The notes under the pieces: generated by a model
Told to the model about the DNA's origin: nothing
The model's input: only the letters and a program-made list of their open reading frames with translations
Databases searched by the model: none
Part shown: positions 16,202 through 25,505 of the stretch, in pieces
How the letters are laid out: every line of letters starts with the position of its first letter
Numbering within the stretch: the stretch's first letter is position 1
Assembly (NCBI GenBank): GCA_964228555.1
Contig: CAXQZU010000026.1
Span: 1 to 46,708, forward strand
Origin: CAXQZU01 sp964228555
GTDB lineage: Bacteria; Planctomycetota; PLA2; JAEUHO01
Direction: 5' to 3'
Length of the DNA: 46,708 nt
Translations under genes and position numbers: made by a program

Positions 16202-19200
16202 ATGCGTCGTTCCCGCCTGATCGCCTGCATCCTGGCCATCGCCTGCGTGGCCGTGGCCCTGCGAGCCACGGCTGACCCGCTGGCAGGGGAGCGCAAGACG
16301 GCGCTGCGCGAGGCGCAGGAGGGGCTGCGGGACCGCCGCTGGGCGGCGGCAGCGGAGGCGCTGGCCGCCGTGCGGGAGCGCTACCCCGGCAGCGAGGAGG
16401 CCGTCGAGGCCTGGGTGCTGGAGGCACGGGCGCTGCTGGCGGCGGGCAAGGCGCGCGAGGCGCTCGAGAGCACCACCGCCTTCCTCGCCGCGCACGGTGA
16501 AGACGCGTGGTCGGGCCGCGTGCGCCACACGGCCGTCGAGGCCTGCATCGCGCTGGGCGATCCGGCGCAGGCCTCCGAGCGCATGCAGCGCCTCGCCGAT
16601 GCTGCGGCGGCCCCGGAGGCGCGTGCGGCCATCGGCGCGCGCCACCTCGTGCTGGCTGACGGCGACTTCGACGGCGTGCCGACGAAGGACGACCTGGGCC
16701 GCGAGGTGAAGAAGCGTGACGTCGCGCGCGCGCTGGCCTCCTACCGGCAGGCGCTGGAGGTGGGCCTGCTGCCCGAGCGTGCCCTGCACGCCCGCGAGCG
16801 CGTGGCGCTGTGCCTGGAGGAGACCGGCGATGCCGCCGGCTCGCTGGCCACGTGGTCGGCGCTGGTGGAGGAGGACGAGAAGGCCAAGGCGCCCGCAGCG
16901 GCAGCCGTGGCCGAGCGCTGGCGCGTGGGCCGGGGCCGCGCCGCCCTCAAGGCCGGGCAGGCCGACCTCGCGCGCACCACGCTGGCGGCGGCGCTGGAGC
17001 GCTTCCCGCAGGGGGCGCTGCGGCTGGAGACGCTGCGCCTGCTGGGCGAGGAGCGCCTCACCCCGCGCGGCGGCAAGGTGGACGACCTGGCCTTCGAGGA
17101 GGGCGTGTCGTGGCTGGCGCGTGCCGTGCGCGAGCATCGTGACGACCCGCGCTCGATGCAGGCCCAGCGGCAGCTGGCCGCGGCCTTCGAGTCGCGTGGC
17201 CAGTCGGAGAAGGCGGCGCGCGAGTGGGCCGCGCTGGTGGACCGTGCGCCGGAGGACGCCGGGGCGCCCGAGGCCCGCGACCGCGCGGCGGCTGCGCTGG
17301 CCAAGGCCGGACGCTTCGATGACGCCATTGCCGAGTGGAACCGCTTCCTCGTCGCCTACGCCAACCACCCGCTGTGGCCCGGCGTGCGCGAGAAGGTGGC
17401 CGCGGCCGCCTACGAGAAGGCCGCGTCGCTGCTGGCGCGAGGCGACACGGCCGGGGCCGTGGCGGCGTGGAAGCAGTTCGCCGAGCAGCGCCCCGACGAC
17501 CGTCGTGCGCCGGAGGCGCTGGCGGCCGCGGGTGCCGCGCTGGCCGGCATCAAGGACCACGAGGGCGCGCTGACGCTGTGGCGTGCGCTGGCCGGTCGCT
17601 ACGCCCAGACGCCGTTCGCGCCTGCGGCGCGGCTGGCGGTGGCCCGCACGCTGGAAGATGCGCTGGGCCGCCTCGAGGATGCCGTGGCCGCCTACGAGGA
17701 GCTGGTGCGCCTGCATCCGCGCACGCCGCAGGCCCAAGAGGCCCGCGAGCGGCTCGCGCGCCTCAAGGGCAAGCACCTCGAGCTGCGCATGGAGCGCGTG
17801 CAGGGCACGGCCGAGCCGGCCACGGTGCGCGTGGTGTCGCGCAACATCGAGGCGCTCAAGGTGCGGGTCTACCGCCTGGGCCTCGAGGAGTACTTCCGCC
17901 GCAAGGGCACGCTGGAGGGCGTGGAGGCGCTGCAGCTGGAGGTGGTCAAGGCCGACATGAGCAGCGAGTGGCGCCTGGAGGGCTACAAGCCCTTCGTGCT
18001 CACCGAGGCCGACCGGCCCCTGCCGGTCACGGAGGCGGGAGCCTACGTGGTCGTCGCGGGCGACGACGACCTCACGGCCACCGTGCTCACGCTGCGCAGC
18101 GACATCGAGTGCATCGTCAAGCGCGGTGCGGGCGGCGACCTGCTGGTGTGGGCCTTCGAGCGCAACGGGCAGGCCCCCGCAGCGGGCGCGCGCGTGCTGG
18201 CCGCCACGGAGGCGGGCGTGCGCGAGGCGGGCGTCACGGGCGCCGATGGCGTGTGGCACGGCGACGAGCCCGAGGGCTTCGCGGGTCGCGTGCTGGTGCT
18301 CGCGCGAGGGGGTGCCGCAGGCACGGACATCGAGCGTGGCCCCGCGTTGGGCAGCGGCTTCAGCGCGCGCGCGTTCGTGAGCACGGACCGCCCGGTGTAC
18401 CGGCCGGGCCAGGAGGTGTCGTGGCGCGCCATCCACCTCGACGTGCAGGGCCAGCGCTACGCGGTGGCACCCGGCCTCAAGGCGGTGGCCCGCCTCGTGG
18501 ACCCGCGTGGCCAGGAGGTGGAGCGTGCGGAGGTGGTGGCCGGCCCGCTGGGCACCTTCGAGGGCCGGTTCGCCATCGACGGCGAGGCCCCGCTGGGCCG
18601 CTGGTCCGTGCGCCTCGCCATCGGCCCGCGCGAGGTGGGCGCCGAGGGCGCCTTCGAGGTGCAGGAGTTCCGCAAGCCCGAGTTCACGGTGGACGTGCTG
18701 CCTGCGCGCAGCGTGGTGCGCACCGGCGAGGGCATCGAGGCGCGCATCCGCCTCGCCTACGCCTTCGGCGGGCCCGTGCCCGGCGCCGAGGTGGAGTGGA
18801 CGGCGCGCCGCCAGGCGCGCACCTTCGAGGCGCCGCCGGCCGAGGACCTCTCCTGGTACGTGCGCTCGGCCAGCGACGCGGCCGATCGTGAGCGTGCCGC
18901 GGCACGGCAGGGCGCGGAAGTGATCGCACGGGGCCGCGGGCGCACCGACGCCGCGGGCTTGCTGGCCATCACCCTCGCGGCGGGGGACCGGGACGAGGAC
19001 GCCGAGGTCGTGATCAGCGCGCAGGCCGAGGATGTCACGCGCCGCTGGGTGCAGGGCAGCGGTCGCGTCGCGGTCTCGCGGCAGGACCACCTGGCCAGCG
19101 TCGGCACCGACGTGGCCGTCGCCCGCCCGCGCCAGCCGGTGAAGGCGGAGGTGCGCACGCTGGACGCGCTGGGCAGCCCCGTGGCCCGCAACGGCGTGCT

Positions 19201-22200
19201 GCTGCTGCAGCGCGTGCGGCGCGTGCCGGCGCCCCTGCCGCCCGGGCCGGTGCCGCCGGGGGGCTTGCGTGATCGCGAGGGTGGCCTGCCGCGACCGATG
19301 GTGGAGGAGGAGACGGAGGTCACCTCGTGGCCCCTGTCCACCGATGCCCGGGGCCGGGCCGAGCTGCGCGTGGAGGTGCCCGAGGCCGGCCGCTTCCGCC
19401 TGCGCTGGCGCGCGCAGGACGGGCGCGGCGGCGTGGTGACCGCAGCCCGCGACCTCGAGGTGGCCGGCGAGGCCGAGGACCTCTCGCGTGATGCGCGCCT
19501 CGTGTCCGCGCGCACGCTGCATGTCGAGGGCGAGGAGGCCGAGCTGCTGCTGTCCACGCCCGTGGGCCAGGGCCGCGTGCTGCTCACCTACGAGGTGGAG
19601 CGCGTGCTGGAGCACCGTTTCGTGCAGATCACCGGCACGAGCACGCTGCTGCGCGTGCCGCTCAAGGGCGAGCACGCGCCCAACGTGACCGTGGCGGCCG
19701 CCCTGCCGGGCAAGGAGGGCCTGCTGACGGCCTCGTGCGACCTCGTGGTGCTGCGGCGCCTCGAGGTGGCGCTGCGCTTCGCGCGGGCCGAGGCCGGTCC
19801 TGGCGACGAGGTGGAGCTGGAGGTCACCACGCGCGACGCGAGCGGCAAGCCCGTGGCGGCCGAGGTGGGCGTGAGCGTGCTGGATGCGGCGCTCTACGAG
19901 ATCGTGCCCGACCTCACGCCGCCCATCCTGCCCTTCTTCCTGGGCGACCGTCGCGGGCACGCCGTGAGCACGGCCTCGAGCCTGGGCTGGCGTACCTACG
20001 GCACCACGCGCGCGACCAGCGCCGACCTGCTGGCCGAGGCGGCAGCGCGCAGCGGGGACGCGCAGGAGGAGATGGCGCGCTCGGCCCTGCGGCTGGCGCG
20101 CGAGGCGCTGCGCGCGGGCGACATGGGCACGGCCGTGCAGCAGGCGCTGGCGGCGCAGGAGGCCGATCCGGGCTCGTGGGACGCGCGCGTGCTGCTGGGC
20201 GAGCTGCGCGCCCGCCCGGACGCCGAGAAGGAGCTGCGCAAGCAGGAGTACGCCGCCGAGGGTGGCGAGATGGCGCGCCGCATGGCGGACGGGAAGCCCG
20301 CGGGGATGCCGCCGCCGGCGCCCGCCTCCGCCGCGGCCCCCGGCGCGCCCATGAAGGACAGCGAGGACAAGTCCAACGACCGCAACGAGACGGCCGACGA
20401 CGCGCCGGCGGAGTCCGAGCTGGCCGAGCTGGCCGGCACGGGCGGCGGGGCCGGCGGGGCCTTCAAGGGCCGGGGCGGCCGGCGTGCGAGCCAGGGCGGC
20501 GGCTCGATGGGCAAGAGCCTCGCGATCACGCCGTCGCGCAACGCGGCGTTCGGCTTCACGGGCGCCATGGAGCCCGGCCTGCTGGCCGGGGACGCGGCCC
20601 TCAAGTTCGACGGTGGCGGCCTGGCGGATGCCTTCGCGCAGATGCAGCAGGCGGCCGCGCCCTTGCTGCGCAGTGACTTGCGCGACAGCGCGCTCTGGCA
20701 GCCCCGTGCGGTCACGGGCAGCGACGGCACCACGCGCATCAAGGTGCGCCTGCCCGACAACCTCACCACCTGGCGCGCGGTGGGCCATGGCGTGTCCTCC
20801 ACGGCGTTGGTGGGCGAGGGGCGTGCGACGCTGGTCACGCGCAAGGACCTGCTGGTGCGCGTGGACGCGCCGCGCTTCCTCGTGGCGGGTGATCGCGTGA
20901 CGGTGCCCACGGCCGTGCACAACCACGGTGACGCCGGGCAGGCGGTGCAGGTGCAGGTGGCCGCCGCGGGCCTCGACGCACCCGGCGAGGCCACCACGCT
21001 GCAGGTGGGGGCGCAGTCCAGCGCCGTGCTGGACCGCGAGGCCTCGGCCGCAGTGCACGGCGCGGCGCGGGTCGAGGTGTCCGCCGTGGGCGAGCGCGGC
21101 GGCGACCGCACCGAGGCGCGCCTGCCGGTGCTGCCGCGCGGCGTGCGCGAGGTGCAGGGCACCAGCGGCCTGCTGGACACGGCCGCGGGCGGCCGCCAGC
21201 GGGTGGCGCTGGAGGTCCCGGCCGACACGGTGCCGGGCACCACGAGGCTCGTGCTCATGCTGCAGCCGGGCGTGGATGCCGCGCTGCTCGATGGCGTGCT
21301 GGCGCTGGATGCCTTCCCGTACGGTTGCGTGGAGCAGACCGTGCACCGCTTCCTGCCGGCGCTGGAGGCGCGCGCGGCCCTGCTGGCCATCGGCAGCCCG
21401 GCCGCCGCGCAGCTCGCGCGGCTCGACGAGCAGGTGCGCCGCGGCGCGGCGCGCTTGCGCAGCCTGCAGGCCGAGGACGGCTCCTTCGGCTGGTTCCGCG
21501 GCAAGGGCTCGCTGCCGATGACGGCCTACGGCCTGCTGGGCCTGGTCGGTGCGCGCGAGGCGGGCGTGGGCTCGCTGGAGGCGCCCATCGTGCGCGCGGC
21601 CGAGGCGCTGCGACGCCTGCTCGGCCAGGGCGACGAGGACGCGCGCGCGCTGGCGCACCTCGCGCTGGCGCGGGCCAAGCGCCTGCAGCCTGACGCCTAT
21701 GCCACGACCTTCCGCCGCCGCAACGACGACCTGGGCATTGCGGGCCTGTCGTGGCTGGCGCTGGCGGCCAAGGCCGCCGGGCGCGACTTCGACGTGGAGG
21801 AGTGCGCGCGCCTGCTGGTGGCCCGTCGGGTCGAGGAGGGCACTACCACCTCCTGGAAGGGCAAGCCGCAGGACTGCTTCGTGGGCAGTGACCTGGAGGC
21901 CACGGGCCTCGCCGTGCGCGCGTTGCTGGAGGCCGGCGTGGCCGGCCCGCACGCGGAGCGTGGCATGGCCTGGCTGCTGGCCCATCGCCCGGTGGGCGTG
22001 CTCACGCCCACCAAGGACACGGCGGCCTTCGTGGGGGCGGCCGCAGCCTGGCTGCGCACGCAGCGCGTGCAGGGCTTCGGCGGCACGGTGACCGTGACCG
22101 TGGATGGCACCGAGCGCCATCGCCTTGCCACCGGCAAGGCGGCGCCCGCGCCCTCCGACCTGCGCGTGGTGCTGCCGGGCAGCGACCAGCTCGCGCCGGG

Positions 22201-24337
22201 CACGCACGTGGTGGAGCTGGCGCTGGCGGGCGAGGGTCGCCTTGCCTGGGCGTTGCGCCTGGAGGCGGTGCGTGCGCAGGACGGCCTGCCGGGCACCGAG
22301 CAGGGCCTCAAGGTGGAGAGGCGCTACCTCGCGCCCGAGAAGGCCCTCATGGCGGGCGAGACCCCGCCGGCCCGGCCGGGCTACGAGGTGCTGCGCCCGG
22401 CGGCGCGGCCCAAGTGGGAGCCGCGCGTGCTCTCGCAGGTGATGAGCGGCGAGCCCGTGCTGGTGCGCCTCGTGCTCGAGGCCCCGCGTGACCTCGACTA
22501 CGTGCTGGTGGAGGACCCGCTGCCGGCCGGCTTCGAGGTCGTCGAGGCCAGCACGCGGGGCAGCTTCGACTGGCAGGAGCGGCGCGACGCGCGCCAGGTG
22601 TTCTTCGTCTCGCGCGTGCCCAAGGGCACCAGCACGCTGGAGTACGTGGTGCAGGCCACGCACCTGGGCCAGTTCACCGCGCTGGGCACCACCGCCAGCG
22701 CGCTCTACGCGCCGGGCATCCATGCCCGCGCCGCTGCGGGGCGACTGGACGTCTCGCCGCGCCGCGAGGCGGCGCCGGGCGGCGAGGTGGCGCCCACGCC
22801 CGACGAGGTGTACGCCGAGGCGCAGCGCCGCCTGTCGGCCGGCGACCGCAAGGGCGCGCGCGAGCTGCTGGCTGCGTTGCGCAAGGAGCAGCCGCTCACC
22901 GACGAGGTGATCGAGCAGGTGGAGGCCTGGCTGCTGGGCATCGCCATCGAGGAACAGGACGCGGCCGCCATCGTGCGGGCACGCGAGGAGCTGCTGCGCC
23001 GCAACCCCGGCCGCCTGCCGGGCGGGCTGGACGCGCAGCGCGCCATGGCTGCGGCCTACCGCAGCGTGGGCCAGCACGAGGCCGCGCTGGCGCTGTGGCG
23101 TGACGTGGTGGCGGCGGGGCTGGGCCTGGAGGCCGGCTGGTCGCAGGTGCTGGCCGCCCGAGGTCGCGAGGTGGAGGGGCTGGATGCGCTGGAGCGTGCG
23201 CTGCGTGCGCAGCCCGTGTCCAACGCGTCGATGCGCGCGGCCTTCGCGGCGGCGCAGCGCTGGCGCGAGCTGCGGCGGCCTGAGGGCCGCGGCGGACGCC
23301 CCGCGGGCAAGCCGATGGACGACGAGACCATCGAGGCCTTCTGGAGCATCACGGCGCATGGCGCCGACCAGCCGGTGGCCGACCCGGCCGGCTACGCGCT
23401 CGTCGAGGCGCTGCGTCGCACCAAGGACCTCGCGGGCGCCGACCGAGCCGGCGAGGCCTTCCTGCGGCGCTTCCCCGAGAGCCTGTTCGCCGACGACACG
23501 CGGTACTTCCTCTCCGAGACGCGCTTCCGCGCCTTCGAGGATGCGCCCAGCGCGGCGACCGCCGCTGCCGTGCGCAGCACGGCGGCGCCGCTGGTGGAGC
23601 GCGGCCGCTTCCCGCAGCCGGGCGGGGCCGTCTCCGAGTGGAGCGAGTTCCGTCCCCGGGCCCTGCACCTGCTGGCGCGCGTGGCGCACGTGCAGGGTGA
23701 CCTCGCGCAGGCCGAGTCGCTCTACGAGCAGGCCGAGGGCATCGAGGACGCCCGCGAGGCCCTGGCGTGGCTGCGCGCCAAGGGGCTCTCGCTGGACGAC
23801 ACCGTGGTGCAGGTGGGCGTGGGCGCCGTGGACCTGCCCGTGCGCTACCGCAACCTCGCCAGCGTCGAGCTGCGCGCCTACCCCATCGACCTGCAGGTGC
23901 TGTTTGCCGTGCGCAAGACGCTGGAGGGGCTGCACGAGATCGACCTCTCGGGCATCGCCCCTGCGCGCCAGTGGAGCGCTCCGCTGCCGCCCGTGCCCGG
24001 CCGGCAGGCAGGCAGCACGCGACTGCCGCTGGGGCTGGCTCCTGACGCCTGGGGCGCGTGGCTGGTGGTGGCCAAGGGCGGCGACCTCGAGGCCAGCACG
24101 CTGGTGGTGAAGACCGGCCTCTCGGCCGAGCTGCAGCGCGTGGACGAGAAGGTGCGCGTGCACGTGCGCGACGCCTCGGGCCAGCCCGTGCGCGGCGCGT
24201 ACGTGGCGGTGAGCGATGGCGAGCGCATCCGCGCCCGCGGCCTCACCGACGGCCGCGGCGTGTTCGAGGCGCCGGGCGTGGGCGGGGTGGCCTTCGCCGT
24301 GGCCAGCAAGGGCGACCAGGTGGCGCTGGCCCGCTGA
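16202..24337 (+). CDS. Giant exported TPR / alpha-2-macroglobulin-like protein
   Basis: The 2711-residue protein starts with a signal peptide (1-24, cut after ATA). Tetratricopeptide-like helical repeats follow (about 28-525). Macroglobulin domains come next, including DRPVYRPGQEVSWRA near 728. A low-complexity Pro/Ala/Gly-rich, acidic linker (about 1365-1440) could serve as a bait region. The A2M core has LPDNLTTWRAVGHG near 1520 and the thioester motif YGCVEQ, with Cys1709 and its Gln both present. From about 2200 there are more TPR-like repeats, and the last 200 residues return to macroglobulin-like folds. Bacterial A2Ms trap foreign proteases in the periplasm, usually beside PBP1C; no pbpC is here. 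GAGGAG precedes the chosen ATG. Confidence 0.88.
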   Translation: MRRSRLIACILAIACVAVALRATADPLAGERKTALREAQEGLRDRRWAAAAEALAAVRERYPGSEEAVEAWVLEARALLAAGKAREALESTTAFLAAHGEDAWSGRVRHTAVEACIALGDPAQASERMQRLADAAAAPEARAAIGARHLVLADGDFDGVPTKDDLGREVKKRDVARALASYRQALEVGLLPERALHARERVALCLEETGDAAGSLATWSALVEEDEKAKAPAAAAVAERWRVGRGRAALKAGQADLARTTLAAALERFPQGALRLETLRLLGEERLTPRGGKVDDLAFEEGVSWLARAVREHRDDPRSMQAQRQLAAAFESRGQSEKAAREWAALVDRAPEDAGAPEARDRAAAALAKAGRFDDAIAEWNRFLVAYANHPLWPGVREKVAAAAYEKAASLLARGDTAGAVAAWKQFAEQRPDDRRAPEALAAAGAALAGIKDHEGALTLWRALAGRYAQTPFAPAARLAVARTLEDALGRLEDAVAAYEELVRLHPRTPQAQEARERLARLKGKHLELRMERVQGTAEPATVRVVSRNIEALKVRVYRLGLEEYFRRKGTLEGVEALQLEVVKADMSSEWRLEGYKPFVLTEADRPLPVTEAGAYVVVAGDDDLTATVLTLRSDIECIVKRGAGGDLLVWAFERNGQAPAAGARVLAATEAGVREAGVTGADGVWHGDEPEGFAGRVLVLARGGAAGTDIERGPALGSGFSARAFVSTDRPVYRPGQEVSWRAIHLDVQGQRYAVAPGLKAVARLVDPRGQEVERAEVVAGPLGTFEGRFAIDGEAPLGRWSVRLAIGPREVGAEGAFEVQEFRKPEFTVDVLPARSVVRTGEGIEARIRLAYAFGGPVPGAEVEWTARRQARTFEAPPAEDLSWYVRSASDAADRERAAARQGAEVIARGRGRTDAAGLLAITLAAGDRDEDAEVVISAQAEDVTRRWVQGSGRVAVSRQDHLASVGTDVAVARPRQPVKAEVRTLDALGSPVARNGVLLLQRVRRVPAPLPPGPVPPGGLRDREGGLPRPMVEEETEVTSWPLSTDARGRAELRVEVPEAGRFRLRWRAQDGRGGVVTAARDLEVAGEAEDLSRDARLVSARTLHVEGEEAELLLSTPVGQGRVLLTYEVERVLEHRFVQITGTSTLLRVPLKGEHAPNVTVAAALPGKEGLLTASCDLVVLRRLEVALRFARAEAGPGDEVELEVTTRDASGKPVAAEVGVSVLDAALYEIVPDLTPPILPFFLGDRRGHAVSTASSLGWRTYGTTRATSADLLAEAAARSGDAQEEMARSALRLAREALRAGDMGTAVQQALAAQEADPGSWDARVLLGELRARPDAEKELRKQEYAAEGGEMARRMADGKPAGMPPPAPASAAAPGAPMKDSEDKSNDRNETADDAPAESELAELAGTGGGAGGAFKGRGGRRASQGGGSMGKSLAITPSRNAAFGFTGAMEPGLLAGDAALKFDGGGLADAFAQMQQAAAPLLRSDLRDSALWQPRAVTGSDGTTRIKVRLPDNLTTWRAVGHGVSSTALVGEGRATLVTRKDLLVRVDAPRFLVAGDRVTVPTAVHNHGDAGQAVQVQVAAAGLDAPGEATTLQVGAQSSAVLDREASAAVHGAARVEVSAVGERGGDRTEARLPVLPRGVREVQGTSGLLDTAAGGRQRVALEVPADTVPGTTRLVLMLQPGVDAALLDGVLALDAFPYGCVEQTVHRFLPALEARAALLAIGSPAAAQLARLDEQVRRGAARLRSLQAEDGSFGWFRGKGSLPMTAYGLLGLVGAREAGVGSLEAPIVRAAEALRRLLGQGDEDARALAHLALARAKRLQPDAYATTFRRRNDDLGIAGLSWLALAAKAAGRDFDVEECARLLVARRVEEGTTTSWKGKPQDCFVGSDLEATGLAVRALLEAGVAGPHAERGMAWLLAHRPVGVLTPTKDTAAFVGAAAAWLRTQRVQGFGGTVTVTVDGTERHRLATGKAAPAPSDLRVVLPGSDQLAPGTHVVELALAGEGRLAWALRLEAVRAQDGLPGTEQGLKVERRYLAPEKALMAGETPPARPGYEVLRPAARPKWEPRVLSQVMSGEPVLVRLVLEAPRDLDYVLVEDPLPAGFEVVEASTRGSFDWQERRDARQVFFVSRVPKGTSTLEYVVQATHLGQFTALGTTASALYAPGIHARAAAGRLDVSPRREAAPGGEVAPTPDEVYAEAQRRLSAGDRKGARELLAALRKEQPLTDEVIEQVEAWLLGIAIEEQDAAAIVRAREELLRRNPGRLPGGLDAQRAMAAAYRSVGQHEAALALWRDVVAAGLGLEAGWSQVLAARGREVEGLDALERALRAQPVSNASMRAAFAAAQRWRELRRPEGRGGRPAGKPMDDETIEAFWSITAHGADQPVADPAGYALVEALRRTKDLAGADRAGEAFLRRFPESLFADDTRYFLSETRFRAFEDAPSAATAAAVRSTAAPLVERGRFPQPGGAVSEWSEFRPRALHLLARVAHVQGDLAQAESLYEQAEGIEDAREALAWLRAKGLSLDDTVVQVGVGAVDLPVRYRNLASVELRAYPIDLQVLFAVRKTLEGLHEIDLSGIAPARQWSAPLPPVPGRQAGSTRLPLGLAPDAWGAWLVVAKGGDLEASTLVVKTGLSAELQRVDEKVRVHVRDASGQPVRGAYVAVSDGERIRARGLTDGRGVFEAPGVGGVAFAVASKGDQVALAR

Positions 24338-24341
24338 CCCA

Positions 24342-24356
24342 CGGCCCCGGGGGCCG
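24342..24356 (+). terminator. GC palindrome after the macroglobulin gene
   Basis: CGGCCCC-G-GGGGCCG begins five bases past the stop codon. It could end transcription, but it is not followed by T residues, so this is weak. Confidence 0.25.
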
Positions 24357-24438
24357 CCAGGACCCCGCCGCTCAAGCCGGGGGCCCCTCCCGTCCGATGG
24401 TGTCCGGCCCGGCCCTGTGCCGGCCCGGGATCCCCGCC

Positions 24439-25356
24439 ATGCATGCCGACCACCTGCCCTTGAGCCTGCTGCACGAGTCCCCCGACCCCTTCGTGGTGCT
24501 GCGGGGCAACCGCCTGGTGGAAGCCCTCAACCCGGCGCTGGAGCGGGCCGTGCCGGGCGCCGTCGCCGGGGCCGACTTCCTGGGGCTGGTGGAGCCCTCG
24601 CAGCGCGAGGCCGTGCTCCCGGTGCTGGTGCAGGCCGCGGCTGGGCGTGCGCAGCGTGTCGTGCTGACCCATGCGGGCACCCTTGCGGCCCGTGCCGCGC
24701 GCGTGGAGTGGAGCCTGTTCCCGGGAGAGGGCGGGCGCGTCGTGGGGCTGGGCCGCACCGTCGTCGAGGGTGGCGAGGCCAGGCTCGAGCTGGAGCAAGC
24801 CCGCGCGCAGCTCTCCACGCAGCAGCAGCTGCTCGACCGCATCCAGCGCGACCTCCTGCAGGTGCCGTTCGTGGACCCGCTCACCGGCGTGTGGAACCGG
24901 ATGCAGGTGCTGGATCGGCTGGCCGGCGAGTGGAGCCGCACCGAGCGCCACGGCGGGGCGCTGGCCTGCTTGCTGGTCGACGTGGAGACGGCGGCAGACC
25001 TGCGTGCCGGAGGCGAGCAGGACATGGCCGACCGCTTGCTGCGCGAGGTCGCGCAGCACCTCAAGGGCCTGCTGCGCGGGCACGACATCCTCGGCCGCTA
25101 CGGTGGCGACCGGCTCGTCGTGGTGGCCTCGCCGGGTGACGCCGCCTCGGCGCAGGCGCTGGGCCAGCGGCTGTGCGCGTGCGTGGCGCGCGAGCCCCTG
25201 CGACCTGGCGGGCACGAGCAGCCCGTGCGCCTGCGCGTGGGCGCCGCCACCAGCCAGAGCGAGGGCGTGGACATCCTGGAGGACCTCCTGACGCAGGGCG
25301 AGGCGGCCCTGGCCAGCGCCCGTGAGGGCCGTCGCGACGTGCTCGTGGCGCCCTAG
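24439..25356 (+). CDS. PAS plus degenerate GGDEF-domain protein
   Basis: The 305-residue cytoplasmic protein has a PAS-like N-terminal half (about 10-120, with DPFVVLRGNRLVEALNPALE), a short helix (about 120-145) and a GGDEF-type domain (about 150-300) starting DPLTGVWNRMQVLDRL. The signature reads GGDRL, so the catalytic Glu and Phe are replaced. The substrate-binding HFKxxND segment has become ETAADLRAG. It is therefore unlikely to make cyclic di-GMP and may be a sensor, a GTP- or c-di-GMP-binding scaffold, or a decaying cyclase. An ATG at 24397 is an alternative start that would add 14 residues. Confidence 0.82.
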   Translation: MHADHLPLSLLHESPDPFVVLRGNRLVEALNPALERAVPGAVAGADFLGLVEPSQREAVLPVLVQAAAGRAQRVVLTHAGTLAARAARVEWSLFPGEGGRVVGLGRTVVEGGEARLELEQARAQLSTQQQLLDRIQRDLLQVPFVDPLTGVWNRMQVLDRLAGEWSRTERHGGALACLLVDVETAADLRAGGEQDMADRLLREVAQHLKGLLRGHDILGRYGGDRLVVVASPGDAASAQALGQRLCACVAREPLRPGGHEQPVRLRVGAATSQSEGVDILEDLLTQGEAALASAREGRRDVLVAP

Positions 25357-25432
25357 GCCGCCCCCAGCGCGGGCGCGCGTGCGCATTCCTTGCCGGCGGC
25401 GGTTTGCCTGCCGGGCGGTCCCGGCTTGCGCG

Positions 25433-25487
25433 TAGCATCGGGCGCGCCTGCGGCCAGACGGCATCGGGCGTGCACCCGACGGGGTGC
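25433..25487 (+). promoter_or_regulatory. Candidate -10 and leader hairpin for the desaturase
   Basis: TAGCAT (25433-25438) would start a leader of about 60 bases before the ATG at 25506. The leader has a six-pair stem, GCACCC (25472-25477) with GGGTGC (25482-25487), ending 18 bases ahead of the start. It may affect translation; this is not established. Confidence 0.3.
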
Positions 25488-25505
25488 CTGGAAGCTCCCG
25501 CCCCG

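Noticed and set aside
16067..24163. Minus-strand extension of the glycosyltransferase frame across the macroglobulin gene
   Set aside because: The family domain starts at 16066. The upstream part is His/Arg/Gln-rich shadow sequence.
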